Shown: one piece after another, positions 1-11,407 of the stretch | Numbering within the stretch: the first letter of the stretch is position 1 | How the letters are laid out: each line of letters starts with the position of its first letter | Source of the DNA: Mucidula mucida | Taxonomy: Eukaryota; Basidiomycota; Agaricomycetes; Agaricales; Physalacriaceae | Direction of reading: 5' to 3' | Length of the DNA: 64,000 nt | Assembly (NCBI GenBank): GCA_015501055.1 | Contig: JADNYV010000007.1 | Location: 372,001 to 436,000 of the forward strand | The notes under the pieces: generated by a model | Database searches by the model: none | What the model was told of the DNA's origin: nothing | Seen by the model: only the letters and a program-made list of their open reading frames with translations | Made by a program: the position numbers and the translations under genes

Positions 1-2277
1 AAGTCAGTTGGAAAGCAAGACGAGAAAGCTAATGAACTACCTTGCGAGGATATATAAGATCGATGATATGGGTAACATTCTCCTTCGTCCGGACAGCTTT
101 GCAGTTCACGCAAGTTACTCTGTTTTTGGCGTCTATACCCATAAGTTGAGTTATAGGAGCGGCAGCCGGGTTGTACGAGTCAGGAACATAGCCCGGTACT
201 TTGAGAAGAACAGGATTATGTGGGAAAGAGTTGCCTTCTGCACTGAGGTGGTCGATTAAGAAGCGATGGAACGATTGAATCATATGGCTATGATCAACCT
301 CGTTGGATTCCCGACCGTAATCAATCAAATCAATGGAGTTGGAGGCTAGCAATTACATGTTAGTCACGACGCTAGGACAATGGGACGCAACCGCCGACCT
401 TGCGCAAGCACACCAACAGTTTTGCAGAAATTACTTGATTGACAATTGGTGCCTCGAGCATCTTCGAGCATACGGACAACAAAGCCTAGTTCGCAAAGCA
501 AGCAGTGTTCGCGATTGCAGTCAATGGCAATGTGAGACTTTGCTAGCTGACGAATTGGTCGGGAATAATGCATAGCTTGCAGCATGGAGTTAGTATACGA
601 GTTGAGAATATGTGTTTCCAAGCCGCTATATTCAGTCTTGTTGTAGAAGCTTTCAAAGCGGTAAGAGAAAAGTTTAAGACCGGAATTGAATTGTACAAAC
701 CCAAAATCGAAGTCCTCCACCCCAAACTTTGAGTACTCGATCTCAACTTTACGATACATTTTCGGAGCCTCTTCGCCCGTATCGAAGACTGGCGTCTCAG
801 GCTCGTTCTGGAATGATCGTTAAAGATAGCAAATCGATCAGGGAACGTCAATTCTAACCTCAGAGGTTTTGGTTTTTCCGCTTCTGAATCTAGCGTTGGG
901 TTTCCGTTGAGTTGTGGCGACCACGTTGCGCTTTCCGCGGAGTTCTTTGGGCACAGTAGCGTAGGCGACATTATCATTAGTTTTCATGCTATTCAAGATC
1001 TGCGAGGGGATTTTCTGTGGAGGAGGGTAGTAGGGAGTAGACGAGACGAAGTTAGGACTCCAAGACGACAGCAGCTGAGAGGTATAGTGAGGCATGCCGA
1101 TAGTATTTAGTGGCGTAGAGTCCGTCCATTCAGTATCAGGCAATGGTGCGGGTGTATCGGGCCACTCGAATGGCTGGCCGTCGAAGCCATTGAAGGGAAC
1201 GAGACCGTCCTCGTCGACTTGAGTCATGAGGTTTATGATGCCGTCGGCGTCGCCAAAAGCCATATATGCGCCTGTGGGCGATAGCGCAAGAGACGTCAAG
1301 TAAGAAGTCGTGTCAATCTACAATACATGAGAGAATGTAAGAATCCCAATGCGAGATCGTACCTGGTAGAACTCTGGAGTAGTATTGAGATTAGCCGCGT
1401 CGACAATGGTCACGGACCCTTGCGTCGAGGCGACAGCAACACTGGAGGATCGGCGAGGTACCAAATTCAGAAAAGCAGGCCCAGCGGAAAAGGGGACGGG
1501 AGGCAGCGTGCGCATTGTTCGTGCGTCGAACACCTTGACGAGATGATCTGGAAATGGACGGCCTTGTCTATACTGCTTATATCAGAGACCATAACGCAAA
1601 GTATTGCACAAAGCATACCTGCTTTGAAGACCGATGGTGAATATGTAGTTCCCAGAAATCTGTAGGCCCTGTATACCACTTGGATGGGCGCGGACGCTGG
1701 AATCTGCGGCAGCGCGTGTTATTCCAGTGCGCGGGTCATGATTGCGCAGGTAGCCGTCAGCACCAGCAGATATGAGGCTTGAGTGGGAGAACTCCATATG
1801 TGTAATCAACGAGGGAACTTGACATTGTCGGACGACGGTGCCCGTGGCTGGACTGACCAGCAAGAGCTCGGGACCGACAATAGAGACACCGATAACATTG
1901 GAGGAAGTCGTAGACGACGTGAAAGTGTGCACGCTTCGGTTATCTGAACTGCACACGGTTCAGCGCAGTTGAATCGTTGTAGGACATGGTACGCACTGAT
2001 AGAACCATTTGTTCATGCCACCCTTGCCCCATGTCCCAAAGCCCATGCCTCGATTGCACCCAGCGCGTACATAGTTCTCGCCAACGACGACCTTTGACAC
2101 GGGCAAGTCACCGACGCGGAACGCGACGCTGCGTAATCCCTGCCGCCCGACGAAAGCTGCCACATTCCCGCTATTTGAGCCTGCCCATACGATGTCCGAT
2201 ACTGGATCAAACGCTAAAGCAGATACTGGCACAGGGAATGGCGTCGCAATGGCAGAGATATGGTGGTACGTAGCCAT
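1..2277 (-). CDS. PAN2: PAN2, catalytic subunit of the PAN2-PAN3 deadenylase (3' part cut by window edge)
   Basis: PAN2 trims poly(A) tails in the cytoplasm with PAN3. The start is placed at MATYHHISAIATPF (2277). Exon 1 gives the first WD40 blades (ALAFDPVSDIVWAGSNSGNV) and is spliced near 1980 to the segment ending GNYIFTIGL. The next exon contains GRPFPDHLVKVFDARTMR, then the proline-rich linker (about 840-1299). The inactive UCH-like pseudo-ubiquitinase domain follows: MYRKVEIEYSKFGVEDFDF, then YNKTEYSGLETHILNSYTNS, then FVVRMLEDARGTNCQ. The last visible piece (FHRFLIDHL...VTCVNCKAV) is still UCH, so the C-terminal exonuclease domain lies outside the window. All introns checked keep the frame; the one before NEPETP uses a GTTCCC donor. 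Its start lies only 95 bp from the stop of the upstream monooxygenase gene on the same strand. Confidence 0.93.
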
Positions 2278-2372
2278 AAGACGGGCAACCGAACAGATCG
2301 GAGTAGCAGTTCCATATTGGGCAGAGGCCGACCACAATCAGAAATTATCTTGATTGTCATTGCATCTAATAT

Positions 2373-4714
2373 TCATTCTACAGTACCCCCAAGAAGTGTC
2401 CATACCAACCCAGCACAAAACGCGATCCAATTTACCACCAGATAGAAAGCCATAGGAATAACTCCCATAATTACATTCCCCAACACACCCCGACGCGTTA
2501 TCGTGTCCCAGATCTCAGTCTTAATGACATGAGGCGCGACGGGTGATTTGTATGGACCAACCAGACGATAAAAAGAGGTAAATGCAGCACCGAAACTAGT
2601 CGTGATGGTAAGCAAGACGCGTTATATGCGTTCGAAATTAGGTGCACTTACCAATAACACAAAAGTATATGTGCCCCATATTGAAACCAGACTTCCCATA
2701 GACTCGGCGCCGCACCAATGTCCTTCGCTAGAGTACTCATATACGTCGAATGATCTACGCCATACTTTATCCGCGCCGTATCCTTAACCAGAAGGTGGTA
2801 ATGAGGCGGAGTCAACGGTCTGTGCACCTTCCCTTTGATTAACGATATCCAGAAAAATGATTGCATCTCCGCGATGGGAGGTATCGCGCCGACGCCCGGA
2901 CGAACAAATCCAATGAAAGCAACTCCTTCGTCTCCCTCGCGAACGACATTCCGGATATTGGCTTCGCCAGGCGTCGCGTATTCGCTGTCCTTATCCAGGA
3001 ACCCGAACTCTTGGCGATACCCAGTCGCGTATATCACAACTTCAGGGCGCACGTCGCGTCCCATCATGCGCAACGCATCTTTACGCTTGGGCAATTCGGG
3101 AAAAACAGCTCTCCCGTTGGGCAGAAAGGACACGGGAAACGGGGCAAGGTCAACGGTGAAGTTGGTTTGTGGAGGCGAGTCCTCTGGGGGATCAATGTAT
3201 CGCGATAGGCGGTCCAGATATGAGGACCGTTTACGGTAAGGACGATTGATGTAGGGCATGGCTTTATGTGACTGTTGAGGTTGGTTTAGTTAGATTGACT
3301 GTCTAGTGTTATTATTTGATTCACCTTGTTCAAGAATACGTAGGCGCGGCCCAGTCGCTCAGGCTCCAATTCACCGACCTAGAAGAGCGTGAGCGGATGC
3401 GTATGAAGGATGAGATGTCAACAAACCCATTGATTACATCCAGCCTGAGTTCCTGTTAACACCCACAGGACGCGCTTGATGACAAAATCGGATACACTAG
3501 GACAAATGAGCGTGCTTGAGTAGTCAGATTATCCAAATACTCACAACCAACGAATATGAGAGGCGGCTACCCACGGGTGCTACGCATGTATTCGCATCAA
3601 ACGACGCGATCGAAACAAAAAAGCACATACCACATATGCTGTCTCCGCAAGATTCGTGATCAAAGAATCAATCGGCACTTTCTTCTCGCTGTCGAAGCGG
3701 AATCCGAACATTTCAAAGTCGTTCTGATCAAATCTGAGCGAGGGGAGGTTTAGGAGAGGTTGTGAGCTTACTAGTGCTTTGGGAAAGGATAGAAATCCTC
3801 CTCGCGTGCAGAGGACTACCTCTTTGGCACCCGCCTTTGCGGACTCATATGCAAGGTCCATGCCTACCGTTGCGTGAGATGACGCGTCAAGTGAAAGCGG
3901 AAGAAACATGTATACCTGTTTCTCCAGTTCCCAAAATCATGACCCTCTTGCCAGAGAGCTGCGAACGTCCCTTGTAGGTATGTGAATGGAACACCTGAAC
4001 AGGAGGTTCCAGCTTTGAGAGGTGTTCAATCCCTGGGATAGAAGGGATAGAAGGAATAACATGTAATCCAGTGCATATTGCGATGTAACGCGCAGTTATT
4101 GTACGTACGGCTACAAACCGTGCGTCAGTGTGGACAGAATTAGAAGAATAAATGCGTACTGTCGTCCCATTGCGAAGGATCCTCAGAGCTTTTCTTAACG
4201 TATGAGACCACATGCTCCCCAGACGTCGCGTCTCTGCGGACATTGATGACTCTGTGCTTCAAGCGTATCCGTTCCTCGAGGCGGAAATGCTTCGCGTATC
4301 GAACAAGATAATCGACATATTCCTGCGATCGACAACAATGAATGACATCCAGAGAAGAACGGTTTTGGCTGACCTCTAACGTCAGATGGTCTGATTGAGA
4401 CAGAGGCAAGCGAAAGTCGGAAAAGCTGGTCAACTGTTTGGAGGAGACTAAAGTCGCGTTCTATGCACGGCAGTCAGCAATTCTGGATTTCTCTTTCAAC
4501 CACGATGAACTCTCAGTCTCGCCGCTCCTCTTGTCACGAGCATATACTAGGCGGGGAATCTCACCTCGTACGACCGGTAGCGGAATGTACCACCAATCGC
4601 GTCTTCCTGCTCGAGAACGATGGGGTCGAACGGAAAGTCGCTGTCTGCATATTCTAACAGCGATTTGCAGGTAACCAAGCCTGCAGCGCCAGCTCCGATA
4701 ACGACGACCTTCAT
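2373..4714 (-). CDS. Flavin-containing monooxygenase (dimethylaniline monooxygenase-like)
   Basis: This is a predicted FAD/NADPH monooxygenase that would oxygenate a soft nucleophile (N or S) or a ketone substrate; the substrate cannot be told from sequence. The N-terminus MKVVVIGAGAAGLVTCKSL is the FAD-binding GxGxxG. The middle exon carries the second Rossmann motif (KRVMILGTGETGIHV), preceded by the linker FHSHTYKG. A later exon has the FMO-type ATGY motif (EVVIYATGYRQEF), followed by VAFIGFVRPGVGAIPP. The last exon ends in a hydrophobic segment (VIPMAFYLVVNWIAFCAGL), suggesting C-terminal membrane anchoring, as known for FMOs. The start at 4714 is the Met directly before the GxGxxG strand. 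At least six short introns are needed. The upstream 650 bp is shared with the divergent gene at 5368. Confidence 0.9.
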
Positions 4715-5367
4715 GGACTGAAGACAGGACTGTGCAACCCACGGCACGTCGGCCTAGGCAAGGCGGCAGCGTAATTCGGCATCTATGAAAGTGACGGTCA
4801 AGAATGTTCAATGTTCAGTTCTAATTTTGGAAGCAGAATGAACTCAGACTGGACCCGCCATCACCTCGAGGCAATTAATGACTCATCGATGTCCATTCAG
4901 TCCAAACAACTCGTTGGGTTTAGCACGGGAGCAAGTCCTCCATATCTAGTAGTTATTCTGTCACTTGAGCTGCTAAGCGCCCACAGGCACGCACGCGCCA
5001 ACTACCTGGAGCAGCGCCAAAATCAAGATGTTTCTTTTGTTGTTCCCCTACAAGCTTCGAAATGGTCGTAAATCATGCTGAAGCGCGTCCAGGAGCTGCT
5101 CGCTTCAGACGTGCTGCGAGGGATCTTGCCAGAGAGTCAGCGATGTGAAGAAGACGGAACTCGCTAACATTAGCGGGCGTTTATCAACTCGTGTTGATAC
5201 ACTCCTCCCTCTAGAGCCGGCATCGGACGTGCCACGCACGTCTTCAACCTCGACCACCTTCTGACAAAACTTCTACCCTCGGTTTCTCGCTCTACATCTT
5301 TGTCTTGATCATTTATCGTTTCGAACCAACAGTCGATCCTCGAGAACCCAGAGCGCAGTTGACCAGA
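4715..5367. promoter_or_regulatory. Divergent intergenic region between the FMO and DUF6699-like genes
   Basis: About 650 bp without a supportable coding region. It separates two outward-facing starts and probably holds both promoters. I see no clear TATA box, repeat or RNA gene in it; small open frames here lack coding character. Confidence 0.4.
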
Positions 5368-6971
5368 ATGCCCCATCCCTTCATCCCTCCGCTTCCCGCT
5401 TCGTTGCGTGCTGAAAGTGAGTTCACTGACAAATCGACCGTCATCTTATATCTCATTTACCAACAGTGTCCCAAGATGCGAACGTACCATTCACTTTTGG
5501 GAAGCCTATCGCGCCTTCAGCTCTGCGACCAAGTATATCGAAGCCCAACTCTTTCTCTTGTAGCTTACAACGAAACTCTACATAGGACCTCAAAAAGGCA
5601 TCCTGAAGCAAACATCGACCGCGGCAGGTACGACGTTTGTTCATGTCCGAATCCGACTGCCCATATATATTTTTCCCGGAAGCGACGATCCTCACCAACT
5701 CGGGCACAAACACGGCTACCTCTTCGTCAACTCAAGCTGCCCGTGAGTCTCGTATTCTCGCTAAAGGTACAGTTTGAATTTATACGCAAAGGATTAGCGC
5801 CACAAAGAGGTTTTCTGAGAGCCACCTCTTCAGGTAAGTTCATGTTGCGGTGGAACGGCTTCCTGCTCATGATACGTCAGCGCCGCCACCAGTCAATATA
5901 CCTCAACAAGCCCGTCCGACACGTAGGTATAATAAATTCGACTTGAATCGCCTAATTTCATCCTAGGCGAACCCCCATTCTCCTCCGAGCAGCTTCGAGC
6001 AGGCGCACATGCTAAGTGGAATGCTTATGTCTATCAACGACATATGCACGCCGCGCAGACTCATGCCTGTAAGTGAATTCCATATGACGCCACCGATCTA
6101 AAGCAGCGCGGTATAGATCAACAGAACGTCTCGCGTCCTCAGTCTTACCCTTCAACCGGCGTTCAAGTGTCATATCCAGCAATGCCTCGTCCACGGACGA
6201 TGCAGCAATCCCACCTCACCGCACATAGCATGCCCTCAGGACAGTTCCAGCAGCCACGAAGTCAAGAAGGAGATGAACGGCGGCCAACGGGTATCGAAAG
6301 CGGCAATGAAACTGGTGCCACAATCATTGGTCTGTCGCCTGTTATAGACTTACCCACAGTACACTGATCAGCGCTCTTCAGTGGGACCCATCAAAATGGA
6401 ATCTATATCGCTCGCCCGCCCCCTCAAAAGACATTTCCTCAAAGGCCCTTATGGGCGTCCGATGAATGCGCTCGAGTATGAGGTCAATATCGCCTTCGAC
6501 CCGAGCGAGGAGAACGACCATTGTCTTCGGTGGAACCCGCAGTGGCGACGCTACGAGCGCCTACAGCAATCCGAGCTCAACATTTGTGCATCGACGCACA
6601 CCACACTAGGCGAAATGACTATCTACTGCCCGACCTACACCTCTGAACCTCCCTATCGCGTCAAACTGACGTGGATCGCTGGGAACAGCGGCATCCATTG
6701 CGTGGAGGTCCTTGAGGGCATCTTTCGAACGTATCGGCCTGTTCTGAATATGCACCAGCTCGAGACGCACCGCGATCTGATAATCTCCGACGCGTTCAAA
6801 AAGGCGTACGAGTGGCGGATAGGCCATTCGAAGGATCCTGTGAGGGAGGCGCAGGCGGGACCAAGGAGGGTCGATCTACTCTTGGGTAGGATGTTATTTG
6901 GCGGAATGAAGCAGACCGCCGATGGTCAGTGGGCCTTGATGGATCTCGTACTGGAGCCGTCCGTTTACTAA
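5368..6971 (+). CDS. Hypothetical multi-exon protein with C-terminal DUF6699-like domain
   Basis: Function unknown. Exon 1 (MPHPFIPPLPASLRAE) is proline-rich and spliced at about 5417 to an exon containing VSQDANVPFTFGKP. A GILKQTST motif follows, of the kind often seen ahead of DUF6699 domains in Agaricomycetes. Further exons contain PPFSSEQLRAGAHAKWNAY. The final exon (6381 onward) encodes about 190 residues ending in a globular domain (LRWNPQWRRYE, GNSGIHCVEVLEGIFRTYRP, RVDLLLGRMLFGGM, MDLVLEPSVY). The W-N-P opening and the VxVLEGIxxxYRP pattern fit DUF6699, but I assign this from memory of the family pattern only. The intron boundaries between 5600 and 6380 are uncertain. The gene is followed by an AT-rich transposon island. 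Confidence 0.6.
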
Positions 6972-7229
6972 GTATCGTTGAGGATGTCTGTTGAGTCGGG
7001 GACAGTTTGGATTGACTCCCTATGAGCTGGTGGTTTCTTATCTACCACAAATTAATTCCGTGATGCAATGTTACTTCACTTTTGGATGAGTTCGGACTAA
7101 ACTATGTTTGAATTTGAGATTAGCTTTGTTTCTCTTACTCAACTTCAGGTGTACATTGGCTGGAGGCAACTACGAAGGGAAGCCATTCACCCACAAATTC
7201 CCGTGCATCAACATTATTTATTTATTTCT

Positions 7230-8160
7230 GAAAATCCAGTAAAATCAGAGTTATCCTGTCTCCTTTTAAGGAATGTGACTTTCCTATTTGGCACATGATT
7301 ATATCCCGCCACAAGGCTCTACAACAAAATAATGCAGTCACAAGTATGGTGTGCAGCTTCTATAGTTTAGTCTGCTGGAAGGAACATTTTGCAATTAACT
7401 CATTCAGAGTGTAGAATTTCACCCCCCCACCTTTGCTAAATCCTAATTGAATGAGTTTGAGTTCTTATAGGTCATTTTGTAAATGACTACTCATAAAATA
7501 CAGTAGGCTTACACATGCATCAGTGTTGTGTTAGATCTCTGAGGCTCCCAAGGGTACTAGTCTGCTTGGTGCAGCGCTTAGACTCAGCAAAAAAATGCAT
7601 CTTCGATCTACAGTAACACTCAAAATTGATGTTCACCTGCCATATTTGTAATTTTTTCCCACACTTGCGTAAATTACTCTCTTGTCATGTAACAACAACT
7701 ATGTCTAAATATTGAGCGCTGTCACTATGTGCTATGCACCCCAACAAAACAGTGCACTATACTCAACTATAAACACAAAAATCCCTGCATTTTTTGGGCT
7801 GCTATTAAACAAAAACCTGAATTTGCGGGTACTTTTATTACGACAAAGACAATCAAGCAGAACTGAGAGCGCTTGCAGGAAAATGGGGAGAATTGTTACG
7901 AGAGTAGGCAAGGGAATGCAGGGCGGCCTCGGGCCGTGAGCTTGACTGCTCTAAAATACCAACCATTTGAATATAGGCAAATTGGTTGATGATGCAGATG
8001 TGCAGCATGTTGTCCTTCCCAATATCCTGGCCTTTCACACTTTGTTGCACAACTCAGTTGAGAGTCCTATGGGGGCTTTGTTTAGCGCTGAGAACCTGAA
8101 CTTAACCCCCAACATCGCTGTGCCCGTCATGCATTCTTCCATGTTTCTGCCAACTGGCAG
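7230..8160. mobile_element. AT-rich transposon-derived island, related to the one at 56.85-57.61 kb
   Basis: This stretch is clearly richer in A+T than its neighbours and has no intact reading frame. Two parts recur in inverted orientation near 57.35-57.61 kb: the text around 7255-7290 (containing AGGAATGTGACTTTCC) and the text around 7500-7590 (containing GGCTCCCAAGGG and CTGCTTGGTGCAGC). It therefore belongs to a dispersed repeat family. It leads directly into the Tc1/mariner transposase remnant, so it may be the 5' part of the same decayed element, but I see no terminal inverted repeat that would fix its boundary. Confidence 0.6.
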
Positions 8161-8548
8161 GATCTTGATGTGTTCCTCTCCTACAATGTTATCTTCATGG
8201 ACAAGTCAAAATACCTCATCCATGGGTTAGATGACAGACACTGGTATTGTTGATGTAGAGAAGGTCTTCTTCCCTTCATTTGTTCAAAGAACACATAAGC
8301 ATGGGGCTGGACAAGGGAAGGTCAATGTATGGGGCTGTATCACTTGCAAGAGTACTGGAAAGCTTTATTGGGTCGAGGGCACTCTCAAGAAGGAGCAGTT
8401 GATTAAGATTTATGAGCAAGCACTGCTCCCTAGTGTGTCAGCGATCAAACTCTTCCCGCCACATTTTGTGCTTCAGCAAGACAACAACCCCAAGCATACC
8501 TCACATCTTGCGCATGACTGACTTAAGGAGCACCACCTGCAATATATT
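8160..8548 (+). pseudogene. Tc1/mariner-type transposase remnant (DDE_3 superfamily), truncated
   Basis: The reading frame preserves the central catalytic core of a Tc1-like transposase: NVIFMDKSKYLIHG (first Asp region), then KVNVWGCITCKSTGKLYWVEG, YEQALLPSV, and FVLQQDNNPKHTSHLAHD (second Asp region, QQDNxPKHTS). It is broken by in-frame stops near 8229 and 8520 and by frame changes. It stops after LKEHHLQYI, exactly where the 2.85-kb duplicated block begins. The DWPxxSPDxNxIE region with the third catalytic acid is missing. It is non-functional. The interruption suggests that the block was inserted into, or recombined with, an older mariner copy. Confidence 0.8.
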
Positions 8549-11390
8549 CACTTTTTAGTTGTAACTCATGCATTGTTTTGTAATTTATTTCATTGAAGTT
8601 ACTTCAATCGTGGGAAACTTCCATTACATATAAAAAGGTAAATAGCACCAAACAACTTTCCGCTTCTCTCACCATGTCTAACTTCTGCTTTCATCTGTGT
8701 CAAGCATTAGTCTAAGGCTCTTTGGTTTCATCCTGCTGCTTGTATTCACACTACTTTGTTTTGGTTGCATGTAAGTACTTGCATCTTCTTAAGCACTTTT
8801 ATTGGCATTGAGTGTAGTGTCTATTATATCTACATGAAGGGTGCTTCAGCCTATGAGGAGCCTTCCACTCATGGCTAGGTAGCAGCGGCTCATAAAACAC
8901 AGTGCAAATCTTGTTGTTTGGTCTATAATGAGCATGCTGCCCAAGTAATATTCTATTCATTTTCCTTAATCTTTTCTTCCTCATAAAGCACCTAAAGTAG
9001 TAACAGCATGTTTTGGCCATGATGATTCTTTCATATTGGAAGGATGCAGTTGCAAGCGCCCTGCGCCTGCGCTTTACATAGTAGCATCTTTTTTCATTCT
9101 GTATCCTTTTCATGCTTGTCATCCAGGAACTGACAAATTGTTTCATCATAGTGACAACTCCCTTTCACTGCCGGACGTTGCCACTCGGGCTGTTGCAGAG
9201 CACAGCGGGTCCGGGCCGTTGTGCTGCAGTGACATCATGGATCACCTATCATTGGCCTCAAGTGGTAGCTCAAGCATGCGAGGTAAGCACTTTCAATCTC
9301 GGATACGTCACCGAGACAGTACTTCTCACTTGCGTTGTTAGACCACGATAACGCGCCGTCGAGCGCGACCATTGACGACGCACGCGCCACTGAATCCGGG
9401 AAGGCTTCCAAATTAGGAATGTCCTCGCGGAACGCGGGCCGAAGTAGCTCCGGCAATGCCTCTTCCTCGAAGTTCTTGGGCGTCGTTGTTTCTAGACTAT
9501 CTACGCCGCACTCTGCATCGTCTCGTAACTCTATCCATCTGGGTCGCGAAGGAGGTATACATGTCATCAATGCTAGTTCTGGGCCGACCGCGCACAAAAC
9601 ACGAGACTGGTCTACTGCTTCGTTTGCCGGTGATGCTCTCTCACTTGCTGATTGTATCTCATCTGCACTGGGGGCTCGTCCTACTGCAGAAGAGGTCAAC
9701 GGCGAAGAGGAAATTCTCGAGTTGATTAGCCCCGAGGTCGCTAGAGAATGTCATACAGACGTTACGGCTGCCTCATCTGAACCGGCGGAAAGCGATGACG
9801 AGATGCTGGCCCTCGCATATCCTTACAGTGTCCATCTTCCTTCTCAGGCTGCCGTACACGACACGGGAAGACTGGATGAAAGAGATGCACAAACCCATGC
9901 ACAAAATGGGATGGCCTTTACCGGAAGCATCGTCGACGCTCTTGCCAATGCATTTGCAGCGAATGAAGATGAATCCATCTCGTCTCCTTCCTCTAGTGCC
10001 TATCGAGCTCGTCCTGGGCGTTCGAGTCTTTTCCTGGAAGGCACGTCCGGGTCAGACTCCGATACACCAGAACCACCCTCGTCGACTTCGCGTCCAATTC
10101 CAGAGCGCGAGCCAAGAGCCAGTCTCCGTGTCGCTCAACTACCGCGGTCTCACGCTGCGCATACCGTTGAACTCAAGACGGCTACGGATGATCTGGATGA
10201 ATATCTTGATACGGAATATGCTACGCATGCGTACCAGAAGGATTGGGCTACTCCGCCTTTGCAAACCTATGAGCTCCCTCCGATGTCAAACGAGGCTCCA
10301 GCGCCGATCGTTCTTCGCAGACCGCAGTACACGTCGGTCACAGAACACTTCCTGCAGCGCGCGGAGGAGTGGTTCGGTCCTGAGGCTCTTCAGCAAGCCG
10401 ATCAGGCTGCCTTGGATGGGCCAGCGAAAAATCTCAAGAAAGGCACCGCCTCCACAATGGTAAGCAAAGCTCAATGTGTTGTAATGTCATCTATCAATCA
10501 TGTGTCCTTAGCATTCTGCACCGAATTCGTCTGGCACGACCGCTGTGACCCTTCTGAAGCGAAAACGTGTCCCCTCCCTGACGGAGTCTAACCCTCAGAA
10601 AGGGCCGCGCGTTTTGGAAGAACCGAACGGAGTGCCTTCCCGCTCGAGTCAAGAAAGTGCTCGACGGACACTTTCGGTGGCAGAACCGGCTCTCTCTGCT
10701 TCGGATATTGCTCTCCTGCGCCGATTTGTAGTGGACAAGAAGATTCCCACTGACGAGGCAAGTCGCCTTACATTGTCGTGACGGTTATTTGTTGATAATC
10801 GAGTGTAGGAAGTCAATGCGCTCAACCACCTCGTGTCGAGTCTCAAGATGGAGGGCGAGCACAACGTTTTCGAGGGAAAGACGACGGCGAATGGACATTT
10901 CCACATTTTGGTCCCAAAGAAGCTCGTCGCCATCGCATCTCGTTCCACTATTGCGTAGATTTCTTGCTCACATGTCCCCCAGTCTTGGTCCTCTCGCTTT
11001 GCAACTTGCTTTCAGATTCGTTTATTGCTTTCATTCTTGGCATACCATACCTTCACAACACCACTCTCGCATTTACAGTACTGTCTTAGTCTTCATAGGT
11101 AGTCACATCGGCCTGTCGATCTTCTGCACATAGTCTACAATGATTCTTCTTGAATACGGGTGCGTTATCAATCAGTACTCCCATCGTCATGATTGGTATT
11201 TCGCCACCTCAGCTCGCGGCGGCAGGTGGTACCTACAATGATATCCTGCCTGCCTCGCATCATCATACTCGTTCCCAACGTCAACGACGTTCACGACCCT
11301 CCCGTTAACGATCCGATCCAAGTTTCGGGTATGCTCATTGGTACGCACCAATACAAGTAAGCTAACTAGGTCTATTTGATCAGGTAGTTG
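8542..11390 (+). repeat. Inverted duplicated block, copy 1 (partner 53995-56850)
   Basis: About 2.85 kb is nearly the same as the reverse complement of 53995-56850. Similarity starts at ATTCACTTT...GTTGTAACTCATGC and runs through a complete gene and its 3' flank to GGTCTATTT near 11390. Outside these limits the two loci differ. Differences inside include a four-codon insertion in copy 2, scattered substitutions and small indels in the flanks. No obvious target-site duplication or terminal repeat was seen. Both copies are preceded by related AT-rich transposon sequence. Confidence 0.9.
9237..10958 (+). CDS. Ser/acid-rich protein of unknown function, copy 1 of a two-copy gene
   Basis: Not recognised. 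The start MDHLSLASSGSSSMR (9237) is spliced across about 9289-9339 to DHDNAPSSATIDDARATES. The second exon is about 370 codons, rich in Ser, Glu and Asp and probably mostly disordered, with conserved-looking patches (YATHAYQKDWATPPLQ, SVTEHFLQRAEEWFGPEALQ). The third exon has a basic KRKRVPSLTESNPQKGP patch, a possible nuclear localisation signal, then ALLRRFVVDKKIPTDE. The last exon starts after a GC-AG intron (GAG/GCAAGT, about 10759-10808) and encodes EVNALNHLVSSLKMEG...VPKKLVAIASRSTIA. The total is about 510 residues. The frame is intact and the inverted copy at 54430-56163 is intact too, which suggests selection or a recent duplication. Confidence 0.75.
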
Positions 11391-11407
11391 TAGTGTCTTG
11401 CTCACTT

